A DNA stretch of 64,000 nucleotides from Actinomadura terrae (GCF_022751215.1 NZ_JAICDG010000002.1:1612001-1676000); one strand, 5' to 3'. Positions 1-8,847 are shown, counted from the stretch's first letter. Translations and numbers: made by a program. Notes: generated from the sequence alone by a model not told the origin.

Positions 1-107
1 CCTGGGCGAACCGCAGGACGTCACCGTGTGCGCGGCCCCGCGCACGGGCGTCCCGAAATCTCGCCACACTCCAAAAATCAATTCGATCCAGTCCATGGGG
101 GGACCCG

Positions 108-2303
108 ATGAGCGTGATCGCTCGCTGGTGTTTCCGGCATCACTTCGTCGTCATCGGTGCCTGGCTGCTCACCCTGGCGGTCCTCGGGGGGACCGCCATC
201 TCCGCCGGCGCGATGTTCTCCGACCGGTACTCGCTGCCGGGAACCGAGTCCACCCGTGCCTCCGACCTGCTGGAGACGCAGTTCCAGCGCGGCTCCGGCG
301 ACCGGACCACGATCGTGCTGCACACCACGAACGGCAAGGTGACCGACCCGGCCGTGCAGGGCAAGGTCAACGCGATGCTCGCCGAGGTCGGCAAGGTGCC
401 CGAGGTCGGCGCGGTGGTCAACCCGTTCAGCGCGCGGGGGGCGGCCCAGATCAGCCCCGACCGCCAGACAGCCTACGCGACGGTCACCTTCACCAAGCAG
501 AGCCAGAGCCTGGACACGGCGAACATCCAGAAGGTCGTGGACCTCGGCTCGAAGCTGCGCGGCGACTCGCTGCGGGTCGAGTTCGGCGGGGCCGCGATGG
601 CTCAGCTCGAGAAACCCTCGACCTCCACCGCGGAACTGGTCGGCATCGTGGCCGCCGCCGTGGTCATGCTGTTCGCCTTCGCGTCCGTGCTGGCGACGGC
701 CATCCCGCTCATCGCCGCCATCCTCGCGCTCGGCAACGCGCTCTTCTGCATCGACCTGCTCACCCACGTGATGGACATCGGCACCACCGCGCCGATCATC
801 GCCGCGTTCGTCGGCCTCGGCGTCGGCATCGACTACGCCCTGTTCGTGGTCGCCCGGTACCGCAACGGGATCATCGCCGGGCTCACGGAGGAGGAGGCCG
901 CGGTCGAGGCCATGAACACCTCCGGCCGCGCGATCGTGTTCGCGGGCGGGACGGTCGCGGTCGCGATGCTCGGCCTCCTGGTCCTCGGCATCAGCGTCAT
1001 GTCCGGCATCGGCCTGGCCGCCGCGATCATGGTGGCGTTCGCCGTCGCGGTCGCCGCGACCCTGCTCCCGGCGCTGTTCGGCATCCTCGGCACGCGCGTG
1101 CTCAGCCGCCGCCAGCGGGCCCGCCTCAAGAACGAGGGGCCGCGCGGCGCCAGCACGTCCGACGGCTGGGCCCGCTGGGCCGGGTTCGTGCAGAAGCGGC
1201 CGGTCACGCTGACGCTGGCCGCGACGCTGGTCATGGTGGTGCTGACCGTCCCGTTCTTCTCGATGCGGCTCGGCGCCGCCGACGCCGGCAACAACGCGCC
1301 CGACACCACGACCCGCAAGGCCTACGACCTGCTCGCCGAGGGGTTCGGCCCCGGCTACAACGGCCCGCTGCTGCTCGTGGCGAAGGTCCCCGCCGGCGGG
1401 GCGGCCGCCACCGACTTCGGACGGCTGGAGCAGGACCTCCGGACCGTCCCCGGGGTCGCCTCGGTTCAGTCCGGGCCGGTCGCTCCGGGTGCGACGGTGC
1501 GGACGTTGCAGGTCACGCCCACGACGGCACCGGACACCAAGGAGACCGCCGACCTCATCGACACGCTCCGCGACCGCGTGATCCCGAGCTATGAGAAGGA
1601 CGGGCTCACCGTCCATGTGGGCGGCCAGACCGCCGTCTTCAAGGACTTCGCGTCCGTGGTCGGCGGGAAGATGCCGCTGTTCGTCGCCATCGTCGTCGCG
1701 TTCGGGTGCGTGCTGCTGATGCTCGCCTTCCGCAGCCTCGTCGTGCCGCTCACGGCGGCGGTGATGAACCTGCTCTCGACCGGCGCCGGGTTCGGCGTCG
1801 TGGTCGCGGTGTTCCAGTGGGGCTGGGGCGCCTCGGCCCTCGGCGCGGGCTCCGCCGGGCCGGTGGAGTCGTTCCTGCCCGCGATGATGCTGGCGGTGCT
1901 GTTCGGGCTGTCGATGGACTACGAGGTGTTCCTGGTCAGCCGCATCCACGAGGAATGGCTGCACACCGGCGACAACGACCTCGCCGTCCGGCGCGGGCAG
2001 GCCGCCACCGGCCGGATCATCACCGCCGCCGCGATCATCATGATCTGCGTGTTCATGGCGTTCGTGTTCGCGGGGATGCGCACCATCGCCGAGTTCGGCC
2101 TCGGCGTGGCCGTGGCCATTCTGCTGGACGCCCTGGTGGTGCGGACCATCCTCGTCCCGGCGGTCATGCAGCTGTGCGGCAAGTGGAACTGGTACCTGCC
2201 GAAGGCGATCGACAAGATCCTGCCGCACGTCTCCGTGGAGGGCCCGTCCAAGCCGCCCGTCAGCCGGGAGCCGGAACTCCAGGCGGCCGACGGCCGCACC
2301 TGA
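108..2303 (+). CDS. MMPL/RND-family membrane transporter
   Basis: A 731-residue inner-membrane transporter of the MMPL (RND superfamily) type, which in actinomycetes exports lipids or hydrophobic compounds using the proton gradient; the substrate here is unknown. The N-terminus has one membrane segment (about 15-35), then an extracellular domain (about 40-190), a bundle of five or more membrane helices (about 195-330) carrying the motif GLGVGIDYALFVVARYR, a second extracellular domain (about 390-515) and a second bundle (about 520-680) with GLSMDYEVFLVSRIHEE. The paired GxxxDY motifs and the length are typical of the family. The ATG at 108 follows a G-rich ribosome binding site (GGGGGGACC). 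A strong hairpin follows the stop. No regulator gene is visible on its left within the window. Confidence 0.93.
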   Translation: MSVIARWCFRHHFVVIGAWLLTLAVLGGTAISAGAMFSDRYSLPGTESTRASDLLETQFQRGSGDRTTIVLHTTNGKVTDPAVQGKVNAMLAEVGKVPEVGAVVNPFSARGAAQISPDRQTAYATVTFTKQSQSLDTANIQKVVDLGSKLRGDSLRVEFGGAAMAQLEKPSTSTAELVGIVAAAVVMLFAFASVLATAIPLIAAILALGNALFCIDLLTHVMDIGTTAPIIAAFVGLGVGIDYALFVVARYRNGIIAGLTEEEAAVEAMNTSGRAIVFAGGTVAVAMLGLLVLGISVMSGIGLAAAIMVAFAVAVAATLLPALFGILGTRVLSRRQRARLKNEGPRGASTSDGWARWAGFVQKRPVTLTLAATLVMVVLTVPFFSMRLGAADAGNNAPDTTTRKAYDLLAEGFGPGYNGPLLLVAKVPAGGAAATDFGRLEQDLRTVPGVASVQSGPVAPGATVRTLQVTPTTAPDTKETADLIDTLRDRVIPSYEKDGLTVHVGGQTAVFKDFASVVGGKMPLFVAIVVAFGCVLLMLAFRSLVVPLTAAVMNLLSTGAGFGVVVAVFQWGWGASALGAGSAGPVESFLPAMMLAVLFGLSMDYEVFLVSRIHEEWLHTGDNDLAVRRGQAATGRIITAAAIIMICVFMAFVFAGMRTIAEFGLGVAVAILLDALVVRTILVPAVMQLCGKWNWYLPKAIDKILPHVSVEGPSKPPVSREPELQAADGRT

Positions 2304-2322
2304 CACCACGCGCCCGTGCTCT

Positions 2323-2360
2323 CCTTCGCCGCCGGACATGGCCATATCCGGCGGCGAAGG
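2323..2360 (+). terminator. Hairpin terminator after MMPL gene
   Basis: Perfect 14-bp inverted repeat (CCTTCGCCGCCGGA at 2323-2336 and TCCGGCGGCGAAGG at 2347-2360) with a 10-nt loop, starting 20 bp after the MMPL stop. There is no long T-run, as is common in high-GC actinomycetes. The 240 bp between it and the next gene show no other gene. Confidence 0.75.
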
Positions 2361-2599
2361 GACGTCCGGCCAACCAGGTCAGGCATGTGAACTCACTTGA
2401 GCGACCGGGCCCCTTGCGGCTGTTCGCGGTGGCCTTGGCGACGGGGCGTCCGCACCTCCCTGAGCCCATGCGGCGGCGGCAACGGAACAGTGGCCGGGAC
2501 CCCTCCCGTCCCCCGCCGAGGACCATCTGCCCGATCTGTCGGCCCCGGACCGCGCCGGTCCCCGAGCACGGACGAGGGCCGTGATCTCAGGGAGGTCCC

Positions 2600-4123
2600 A
2601 TGCCGTGGATCCGCTTGGCCTCGTTCGTGTCGCTGCTCTCCTTACTCCTGTTACCAGGCCCGGTCTCGCTCGCCGGAACGCGGGCCGCGCCACCGGCCGC
2701 CCCTGCCGAAAAAGGCATCGCCGGGAAGGGCATCGCCTGGAAGCCATGCCCCGAAGATCCGTGGGTGCAGTGCGGCAAGGTGGCGGTCCCGGTCGACTGG
2801 GCCCACCCCGCGGGCGCCAAGATCGACCTCGCGGTGGCCCGGCGCCCGGCCCTCAAGCCGCGAGAGCGGATCGGCTCGCTGTTCCTGCTGCCCGGCGGCC
2901 CGGGCGATTCCGGCGTCGACTTCGCGTTCTACGCCGATCTGGAGCTTGACCCCGAGCTCTTGCAGCGGTTCGACATCATCGGGTTCGACGCGCGCGGAAT
3001 CGGCCGCAGCCACCCGGTGACGTGCCCCGTCGATCCCGACCCCGTATCGGAATTCCCGCAGGACGCGAAGGCCTACCAGCAGCTGCTGCGCTCGCACAAG
3101 GACCGAGCCCAGGAATGCCGGCGGCGAAGCGGGCCGTTGTTCGATCACATCGACACCCGCAGCGTCGCCCGCGACGCCGACGTCGTCCGTGGGGCGCTGG
3201 GCGAGCGCCAGATCTCCCTGCACGGGGAGTCCTACGGAACGCTGCTGGGCCAGCAGTACGCCGAGGAGTATCCCGGCCGCATTCGCGCGCTGGTGCTCGA
3301 CGGCAATATGGACCACAGCGTCACCGGCGCCCGCCGCTACCTGCTCGGTGGATCGACCACCCTGGAGGAGCACTACCGGAAGTTCGCCGCCTGGTGCAAC
3401 GAAAGCTCACACTGCACGCTGCGCGGAAAAAACGTGTTCAAGGTCCTGGACGGCCTGCTGGCGAGGGCGGACCGAGGGGAGCTGAAAGACCCCGCAGGGA
3501 CCGCGATCACGTCCGACGAACTGTTGGAAACGGTTCGCCGGGCGATGTACGCGCCGAACAACAATGTAGGCGGCTGGCGACCCCTGGCTATTTATTTCAC
3601 CAGGCTGCAAGCGCGAAAATCGATACAGCTGCCGGGCTGGTTCCCGGACTCCTTCCAGCCGATCTTCTGCAATGACTTCAGCTTCCCGGTCCGTGACTTC
3701 GAGCACCTGAAAAGCCTCATGGCCGCCTCCCGGAATGCAGCGCCGCACACCCGGTTCAACAACCTGAACTGGCTGTCCATCACCGGTTGCCAGGGCTTCC
3801 TGCCCCGGGCCAGCAACCCGCAGCACCCATACCGAATCAAGGGCGCTCCGCCGATTCTCCTGACCAACAGCCGATACGACGTCTCCACACCGTACCCGGA
3901 CGCGCAGAACGTGGCCCGTCAGATCCCCGGATCGGTACTGCTCACCTACGACGGCATCGGCCACCGGGCCTATAACCGAAGCGCCTGTATCAACGCGGCC
4001 GTCAACCGCTACCTGCTGACGCTGCGCACCCCGCCACCAAACACGCACTGCCCGGCCGAGCCGGCACCGCTCACCGAAACGCCGTCCAAGCCGAACCGCC
4101 ATACACCCCACTGGCTTTGGTGA
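2600..4123 (+). CDS. Secreted alpha/beta hydrolase, tripeptidyl aminopeptidase-like
   Basis: A 507-residue exported serine hydrolase of the actinobacterial tripeptidyl-aminopeptidase (Tap/SlpD-like) group, expected to trim peptides or ester substrates outside the cell. Residues 1-26 form a hydrophobic signal peptide ending near SLAG-TRAAP. The oxyanion region is LLPGGPGDSG (about 95-105). The nucleophile elbow is HGESYGT (about 213-219). The acid lies in NSRYDVSTPY and the histidine in GIGHRAY near residue 452, so the Ser-Asp-His triad is complete. The C-terminal TAP-like domain (about 400-490) contains the paired cysteines usual for the family. The ATG at 2600 follows GGGAGG. It is transcribed alone and ends at a shared terminator. 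Substrate specificity cannot be read from the sequence. Confidence 0.9.
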   Translation: MPWIRLASFVSLLSLLLLPGPVSLAGTRAAPPAAPAEKGIAGKGIAWKPCPEDPWVQCGKVAVPVDWAHPAGAKIDLAVARRPALKPRERIGSLFLLPGGPGDSGVDFAFYADLELDPELLQRFDIIGFDARGIGRSHPVTCPVDPDPVSEFPQDAKAYQQLLRSHKDRAQECRRRSGPLFDHIDTRSVARDADVVRGALGERQISLHGESYGTLLGQQYAEEYPGRIRALVLDGNMDHSVTGARRYLLGGSTTLEEHYRKFAAWCNESSHCTLRGKNVFKVLDGLLARADRGELKDPAGTAITSDELLETVRRAMYAPNNNVGGWRPLAIYFTRLQARKSIQLPGWFPDSFQPIFCNDFSFPVRDFEHLKSLMAASRNAAPHTRFNNLNWLSITGCQGFLPRASNPQHPYRIKGAPPILLTNSRYDVSTPYPDAQNVARQIPGSVLLTYDGIGHRAYNRSACINAAVNRYLLTLRTPPPNTHCPAEPAPLTETPSKPNRHTPHWLW

Positions 4124-4127
4124 ATCG

Positions 4128-4161
4128 CCTTTGAGGGCGGCGGAGACACCGCCCTCAAGGG
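4128..4161. terminator. Bidirectional terminator between convergent genes
   Basis: Inverted repeat of 13 bp with one G-T pair (4128-4140 and 4149-4161, stem core TTGAGGGCGG/CCGCCCTCAA) and an 8-nt loop. It fills the 40-bp gap between the hydrolase stop and the aldo/keto reductase stop, so it probably serves both convergent genes. Confidence 0.75.
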
Positions 4162-4163
4162 TT

Positions 4164-5234
4164 CTATCGCCGGGTCTCGACCCTCATATCACCCTGGACC
4201 AGCTCTCGGCCGAAGCCGCTGGCGAGCAGATCGTGCGGAGAACCGAGTTCGGGTCCGCTGGCATCGTCGAGCCGCGCCAACTGCGCGCCCGTGAGCTCGA
4301 CTTCCAGAGCACCCAGATTGTCCTCTAGTTGCTTGGAGGTGCGGGCGCCGATAATCGGCGCGGTAACGTCGGGCCGACGCAGCACCCAGGCCAACCCGAC
4401 CTGCGCGGGTGTGCGACCCAACTCCCGAGCGACCTCTTTCACCACGTCGGCGATGGCAAGGCCCCGTTCGGTGATTCCGCCCCTGGCCAGGTTGAAGTCC
4501 CTGCGGGTGCCGTCATCGGACGATCCGCCCACCGGAGCCAGATCACCACGACCGTACTTCCCGGTGAGCACCCCGCCGGCCAGCGGTGAGAACGGGACCA
4601 CCCCGAGCCCCATTTCCCGCGCCATGGGGATCAGGTCCCGCTCCCCGGTACGTTCGACCAGGTTGTACTCGAGTTGCAGCGCGACCAGCGGCGACCACCC
4701 CCGCAGGTCGGCGATCGCCTGCATCCTCGACACCTGCCATGCCGGGGCATTGGAGATCGCCACGTACAGGACCTTGCCCTGCCGGACGAGATCGTCCATG
4801 CCGCGCAGGATCTCCCCGACCGGCGTCACGAAATCCCAGACATGAAGGTAGAGCAGATCGATGTAGTCCGTACCCAGCCGCCGCAAACTGGTCTCCACCG
4901 AAGCGAAAAGGTTCTTGCGCTGGCTGCCCCCGGAATTCGGGTCCCCCTCCCGGCGCAACGTCGTGTACTTCGTGGCCAACACCAGCCCCTCACGCTTTCC
5001 CCGGGCAAATTCCCCCAGCAAATGCTCCGAACTGCCGTCCGTATATGTGACGGCGGTGTCGATGAAATTGCCACCGCGCTCAACGTAGAGGTCGAACAGC
5101 CTGCGCGCCTCGTCCTTCTCGGCGCCCCACCCCCACTCGGTACCGAAGGTGGCCGCGCCCAGGGCCAGCGGCGAGAGCCGGAACGCATCAACGGCAGCGT
5201 CCGGCAGTCGATCGAAGTGGTACTGGCCACCATC
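4164..5234 (-). CDS. Aldo/keto reductase, 5' end replaced
   Basis: NAD(P)H-dependent aldo/keto reductase (TIM barrel). From the residues LSPLALGAATFG onward (base 5177 leftward) the protein matches the family to its end: catalytic Asp/Tyr in GGNFIDTAVTYTDGSSE, a Lys in LATKY, the His in YLHVWD, and the C-terminal cofactor motif PIIGARTSKQLEDN. The usual first 12-14 residues (beta-hairpin of the MxxRxLGxTGLxV type) are absent. Upstream of about 5184 the frame is the antisense of an SGNH hydrolase fragment, so the gene was joined to foreign sequence. The best remaining start is GTG at 5234, which would add about 19 unrelated residues; the frame stays open to 5483. It may still fold, because only the hairpin is missing, or it may be a dead gene without its own promoter. 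Confidence 0.7.
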   Translation of the reverse strand, partial: DGGQYHFDRLPDAAVDAFRLSPLALGAATFGTEWGWGAEKDEARRLFDLYVERGGNFIDTAVTYTDGSSEHLLGEFARGKREGLVLATKYTTLRREGDPNSGGSQRKNLFASVETSLRRLGTDYIDLLYLHVWDFVTPVGEILRGMDDLVRQGKVLYVAISNAPAWQVSRMQAIADLRGWSPLVALQLEYNLVERTGERDLIPMAREMGLGVVPFSPLAGGVLTGKYGRGDLAPVGGSSDDGTRRDFNLARGGITERGLAIADVVKEVARELGRTPAQVGLAWVLRRPDVTAPIIGARTSKQLEDNLGALEVELTGAQLARLDDASGPELGSPHDLLASGFGRELVQGDMRVETRR

Positions 5235-5624
5235 CACAAGTACGCGCCCAATGCTAAAATCGTCCTTATGGGGTACCCCCGGCTGCTGGACGGCAACGGC
5301 CAGTGCATCCCCGGTATCGGGACCTCCGAGGCGCCATGGCTGAACGATCTCGCCGACGTCCTGGCGGCGGCGATGAAGACCGCCTCCGAGAACGCCACCC
5401 AGGCCGGTGCCCCGACCTGGTTCTCCGACCCCCGCGCGAAATTCGCCGGTGAAGCGGTCTGCGGCAATCCCGAAACCATCCACGGGATCGTCCTGGACAA
5501 GACGCCCGATGACGACCTATCCCCGACCTCGCCCAACTCACCCCAGTCATTCCACCCGAAGATCGAAGGAACCGCCCACTATTCAGCGGCGCTGAACGAA
5601 ACCCTGCGCCAGATGGGCCTGTAG
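5196..5624 (+). pseudogene. SGNH/GDSL hydrolase, C-terminal fragment
   Basis: C-terminal part of a secreted SGNH/GDSL lipase or esterase. Recognisable pieces are the helix and strand RQSIEVVLATIHKYAPNAKI, the motif VLMGYPRLL, paired cysteines, and the end block SFHPKIEGTAHYSAALNETL, where the family carries its Asp/Ser-x-x-His catalytic pair. The N-terminal half, with signal peptide, GDS nucleophile block and oxyanion Gly/Asn, is missing. The homology starts at about 5196, within a dozen bases of where the divergent aldo/keto reductase homology starts, so one deletion or rearrangement removed both 5' ends. The frame is open upstream only as the shadow of the reductase. A product from GTG at 5217 would lack the catalytic serine. 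Confidence 0.75.
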
Positions 5625-5627
5625 CCG

Positions 5628-6113
5628 ATGACACGACCCAGGGCGCTGGCGGGCATCCTGTTAATCCTGCTCACCAGCGCCCTGGGCGCCGGCTGTGCCG
5701 ACGCCCAGGACCAGGCCATAAGGGATGCGGCCGACCGGGCCCGCGACGCGGCGACCGCGTTGAAGCAAACGATCGAACTTCGCCTCGGTCAGGCACCAGA
5801 CCGGCGGAACGCCTACGACAGGTTGCTGACGAGCCTTCCCCGCCACACCCCCCAACGAGGCGGGCTCCTCCTGAAAAGCGACCTCACGGCAGACCAGGCA
5901 TGGTTCGACGTCACCGTGGTCAAGACCGCGACCGCCTCGGACGGGTTCAGCAGCGAAAGCCGCACCGTACGGCTGTGCGCCCACGTCGTCGTCAGATTTC
6001 CGGCGGGTCAGCGTCCCGCAGCCAGCATGACCAATCTCGACTGCCCGAGCGACCTGCCCAGAACCGACCCGCGACTGGGAACCATCGACAAAATAGTCAG
6101 CCTGACCACCTGA
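5628..6113 (+). CDS. Small lipoprotein of unknown function
   Basis: A 161-residue protein with a lipoprotein signal peptide: Arg-rich start, hydrophobic core ILLILLTSALG, and lipobox LGAGC with the Cys at about residue 24. It is therefore predicted to be lipid-anchored on the outer face of the membrane. The mature part has an amphipathic helical stretch (AADRARDAATALKQTIELRL) followed by a beta-rich region with two Cys (RLCAHVV and NLDCPSD) that may form a disulfide. I recognise no family. It starts 3 bp after the SGNH fragment stop, so it was probably co-transcribed with the once-intact hydrolase. Confidence 0.75.
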   Translation: MTRPRALAGILLILLTSALGAGCADAQDQAIRDAADRARDAATALKQTIELRLGQAPDRRNAYDRLLTSLPRHTPQRGGLLLKSDLTADQAWFDVTVVKTATASDGFSSESRTVRLCAHVVVRFPAGQRPAASMTNLDCPSDLPRTDPRLGTIDKIVSLTT

Positions 6114-6171
6114 ACTGCCACCCAAAATGGCATTCAGCAACTCGCGCCCAGGCCAGAGGCGCCACAAACAG

Positions 6172-6771
6172 TCAACTGGCACTGATCGATATGTCAAGCT
6201 TGCAAAGGCCTGCGATCTGGGAGCGAATCCCCTCGACGGGACGCTCTGTGGCCGCCTGCTGCGTGACCGTGCCGATGAGGAACGAACTGAGCCCGTGACC
6301 GACAACACTCGCGTCCCGCACACCGAGGTCCTCCAGAAGCTCGGTGAAGATGCTCGTGACGTTGCCGAACATCCGCTCCAGCGGTTCGAGCCGACCTCGC
6401 CGCACCGAGTCGATCCAGTACTCGTGCCAGAGCACCAGCCCCCTCGGCACCTCCTGGAAAATGGCCACGTACTCGTCGACCGCGGCCCACAAACGGTCAA
6501 CCGGCCCGGTATGGCGCGCGATCGCTGACCGCACGCGCTCGATAAAGGAAGAGATATGATCGGCCATCGCCTGATCGATGATCTCGTCCATATCCGAAAA
6601 GTAGTAATGAACGGCACTTTTGGTCAGCGGACTAGCATCGGCGACAGACCGCACCGTGCAGCCGGCCAGACCATCACGGACGAGCACCTGCTTGGCCGCC
6701 TCGATGATCTGCCGCTGCTTGGCAGCCTGGTTCGGCGAGACCTGGTCCCCCCACGATGCTGATGTCCGCAT
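6172..6771 (-). CDS. TetR-family transcriptional regulator
   Basis: A 199-residue one-domain-plus-ligand-pocket repressor. The N-terminal helix-turn-helix covers about residues 15-60 (AAKQVLVRDGLAGCTVRSVA, then SAVHYYFSDMDEI), matching the TetR pattern with the conserved Tyr-Phe before helix 4. The rest is an all-helical ligand/dimer domain. Its target is unclear: upstream (to the right) lies only a luciferase-like remnant on the same strand, so it may be the surviving regulator of a lost operon. Its 3' end faces the lipoprotein gene with a 58-bp gap. The GTG at 6741 (before SPNQAAKQ) is an alternative, shorter start. Confidence 0.85.
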   Translation of the reverse strand: MRTSASWGDQVSPNQAAKQRQIIEAAKQVLVRDGLAGCTVRSVADASPLTKSAVHYYFSDMDEIIDQAMADHISSFIERVRSAIARHTGPVDRLWAAVDEYVAIFQEVPRGLVLWHEYWIDSVRRGRLEPLERMFGNVTSIFTELLEDLGVRDASVVGHGLSSFLIGTVTQQAATERPVEGIRSQIAGLCKLDISISAS

Positions 6772-6870
6772 AACACCAGGCTAGTCGAGTCGACCCAGAA
6801 CCCAGGACACGTGACCCACCTTCGACGCCACCCGAATGTTCACAACCGCGTCCGCAATGATCGTCCGCCC

Positions 6871-7089
6871 TCACCAGACCTCGGCGAACGCCTTGAGCTC
6901 GCCCGCCACGTCCGAGCCGCTGGGGACGTAAACGACCTCGGTGATCCCGGCTTGGCCGGCCTCGTCCAGCCGGGCGCCGATCGCCGCCGCGTCGCCCGTC
7001 CACCCCGGCCCGAGAATCGCCGGCCCGGCCGCCGCCACCGCCGCCCGGTCGCGTTCGGTCATGGCCACGAGATGACCCTCATGGACGGC
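6871..7089 (-). pseudogene. Luciferase-like (LLM) oxidoreductase, C-terminal remnant
   Basis: The last roughly 70 codons of an F420- or FMN-dependent luciferase-like monooxygenase. Reading leftward, the block VHEGHLVAMTERDRAAV and the end block AGITEVVYVPSGSD...LKAFAEVW match the family C-terminus. Directly before this block the frame hits TAG at 7090-7092 and the sequence upstream no longer resembles the family, so the N-terminal three quarters are gone. It is the remains of a gene once located upstream of the TetR gene. Confidence 0.65.
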
Positions 7090-7248
7090 CTACCGGGTGA
7101 GCTGCCGGGTTCGGGCCGGAGTCGCCCTACCGCTCGCGGGAGCGGATTCACCCCAGGTGGAGAAACGGTTCCCCGGTTCCGCGAACGTCGGGGGTCCGCA
7201 GGATTCGGCGGGGTCGACGTCGTCCCCGGCGGGGACGCCTGACGACGA

Positions 7249-7269
7249 CCTCCTACGAAGTGTAGGAGG
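7249..7269. promoter_or_regulatory. CTCCTAC/GTAGGAG dyad (candidate BlaI-type operator)
   Basis: Perfect inverted repeat CCTCCTAC-GAAGT-GTAGGAGG with 8-bp arms and a 5-nt spacer. The same arms and spacing occur upstream of nuoA at 20950-20968. The site lies downstream of the blaI/M56 pair and upstream of the luciferase-like remnant, both on the minus strand, so it may once have controlled the lost oxidoreductase. The gap from 7093 to 7406 holds no other feature. Confidence 0.55.
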
Positions 7270-7406
7270 CGGAGGGCTCATTCGCCACACAAGTGGCTGA
7301 TTGCGGCAAACCGCCTCTGCGGTCACATGGGTGTCGGCACGGCGCCGCCTCCGCGACCGCGCCCTCAGGCGTTGAGGAGCGGCAGTTCTGGGGTGCGGGC
7401 TCCGCC

Positions 7407-8362
7407 TCAGCAGACGTGAGACAAGCTCGCGATCGTCGCGACGGCGACCACGACGGGAGCGACGACGGCGACCGTCGCAAAGACGGAAGCGGCCACCCTG
7501 GCGGCGTGGCGGGGCCTGCCCGTCTCGACGGTCTCCAGCCGCTGTACGCGCTCCGCCAAAGCCCCGGTGGACGGCCCCGCGGCGCCGAGGGCGCCGGCGA
7601 CCCCCGGGATCGTCGCGAGCCGGCGCAGGGCGTCGACGAGCGTTCGGCTGCCGCATGCCCGCACTGCCACGTCGTCCGCGGCCATTTCCAGCAGCAGCGG
7701 CAGGGTGGTCTTGGCCCGCCGGACGGTGGGCGGCCACGGCAGGAGGGCATGGACGAGATCGAGCATGAGCAGCAGCGCGTGGTGTCGCTGGCGGAGGTGG
7801 GCCCGTTCGTGGATGAGGACCGCGTTGAACTCTTCGGGAGTGAGAGTGTCCTGGGTGCCCGTGCTGACCACGATCGGGCGCCGGCGGGCGGGGAGGGAGT
7901 AGGCCACGGGGACGGGATGGTCGAGGATGAGGACGTCCTCGTGCCGCTCGTGCTCCCTTGCGACGAGCCGGAGCATCTCCCGATGCTGACGCCGATGACG
8001 CACCGCACGCCGAAGGCGGGGCAGGCTCAGGAAGAGCCTGACAGAGCAGGCGGTCAGCAGAACCAGGCTGGCGGCCGTCCCGAGGATGATCGCCACGTCG
8101 CGCCATGGTGCGGCAGGCAGTCGCGCAGCCACTCCAGCAGGCCGTGACCCGGCGTCGGCGGCGCCAGCAGCGCCACCGCGACGACTCCGATGTCGGCGAT
8201 GAAAGCGCCGGTCAGCGCCGCGACCCAGCAGGCGATGGCGATCCCGGGACAGGCGGCGGGACGCTGGAACCGATCGAGGACCGGCCCCGCCAGCCAGCCC
8301 AGCATGACCGCCGTGGAGACCAAACCGGCCACGAGGTAGATCACGCCGTCACCGCTGCTCAC
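7407..8362 (-). pseudogene. M56 (BlaR1-like) membrane metallopeptidase, frameshifted
   Basis: An M56-family zinc metallopeptidase of the type paired with BlaI repressors. The N-terminal part (GTG at 8362, IYLVAGLVSTAVMLGWLAG, then AIACWVAALTGAFIADIGVV) gives two or three membrane segments in one frame. Near 8105-8112 the homology passes to another frame with WRDVAIILGTAASLVLL, then the protease core with the zinc motif HERAH (IHERAHLRQRHH), the downstream ADDVAVRACG block and a C-terminal membrane helix. Read through, this would be about 317 residues, normal for the short actinobacterial members. The start overlaps the blaI stop by 14 bp, so the two form an operon. The break is either a real mutation or a one-base sequencing error. 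The second frame could also start at GTG 8132 and give a product lacking the first helices. Confidence 0.75.
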
Positions 8363-8729
8363 CGTCGGAGGTCCGGCGACGGAGGGCGTCCATCAGGTGG
8401 CGCGCATCCTCCGGAGGCATGCTCTCGGCGAACCGGGCGAGGATGCTTCCGTGATCGGAGGTCTCGGTAAGCGCGTCGAGCATCAGCTCGACGACATAAT
8501 CTTCCCGCGCTTGGGTGGGGGTGTAACGGAAGGCCAGCCCGTCCTGCTCGCGCCGCAGCAGCCCCTTCTGCGCCAGCCGCTCGGCGACGGTCTGGACGGT
8601 GTTGTAGGCGAGCGCCTTGTCCGCGTTCTCGTTCAGCTTCGCCAGCAGCTCACGCACCCGCAACGGGCTAGGCGCGTCCCAGAGCACGTCCATGATGGAA
8701 CGCTCAAGTGAACCACCCAGTAGGGCCAT
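8349..8729 (-). CDS. blaI: BlaI/MecI-family transcriptional repressor
   Basis: A 126-residue winged-helix repressor. SLERSIMDVLWDAPSPLRVR and AYNTVQTVAERLAQKGLLRRE form the DNA-binding wing (about residues 5-75), and the C-terminal helices (LMLDALTETSDHGSILARF) form the dimer domain cleaved or displaced in the family. The ATG at 8729 follows GGAGG by 8 nt, which favours it over longer starts. It overlaps the M56 peptidase gene, the usual sensor partner. In family members the repressor binds short TAC/GTA dyads. Two CTCCTAC-N5-GTAGGAG dyads in this window and a weaker dyad upstream of this gene are candidate targets. With the partner frameshifted, induction may be lost. Confidence 0.9.
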   Translation of the reverse strand: MALLGGSLERSIMDVLWDAPSPLRVRELLAKLNENADKALAYNTVQTVAERLAQKGLLRREQDGLAFRYTPTQAREDYVVELMLDALTETSDHGSILARFAESMPPEDARHLMDALRRRTSDGEQR

Positions 8730-8744
8730 GCGCACCCCTCCATC

Positions 8745-8764
8745 CTCCGCACATTGTGCCGGAG
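8745..8764. promoter_or_regulatory. Weak dyad upstream of blaI
   Basis: Imperfect inverted repeat CTCCGCAC-ATT-GTGCCGGAG, 16 bp upstream of the blaI start. It shares the CTCC/GGAG ends of the two stronger dyads but has an extra base in one arm. It is a possible autoregulatory operator; the support is weak. Confidence 0.3.
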
Positions 8765-8847
8765 AAGCCGCTCTGGGCGGGAACGCCGGCCCGCACCCTC
8801 GCAGCGTTGAGGCTGGCGAATCGCCTCCGCCAGCAGCAAGAGCGATG

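Noticed and set aside
26..1594. Long open frame over the MMPL gene
   Set aside because: It is Arg/Pro/Gly-rich and out of frame with the recognisable transporter; a GC-driven shadow.
5235..5483. Longer N-terminus of the aldo/keto reductase
   Set aside because: This part is the antisense of the SGNH hydrolase fragment and has no reductase homology.
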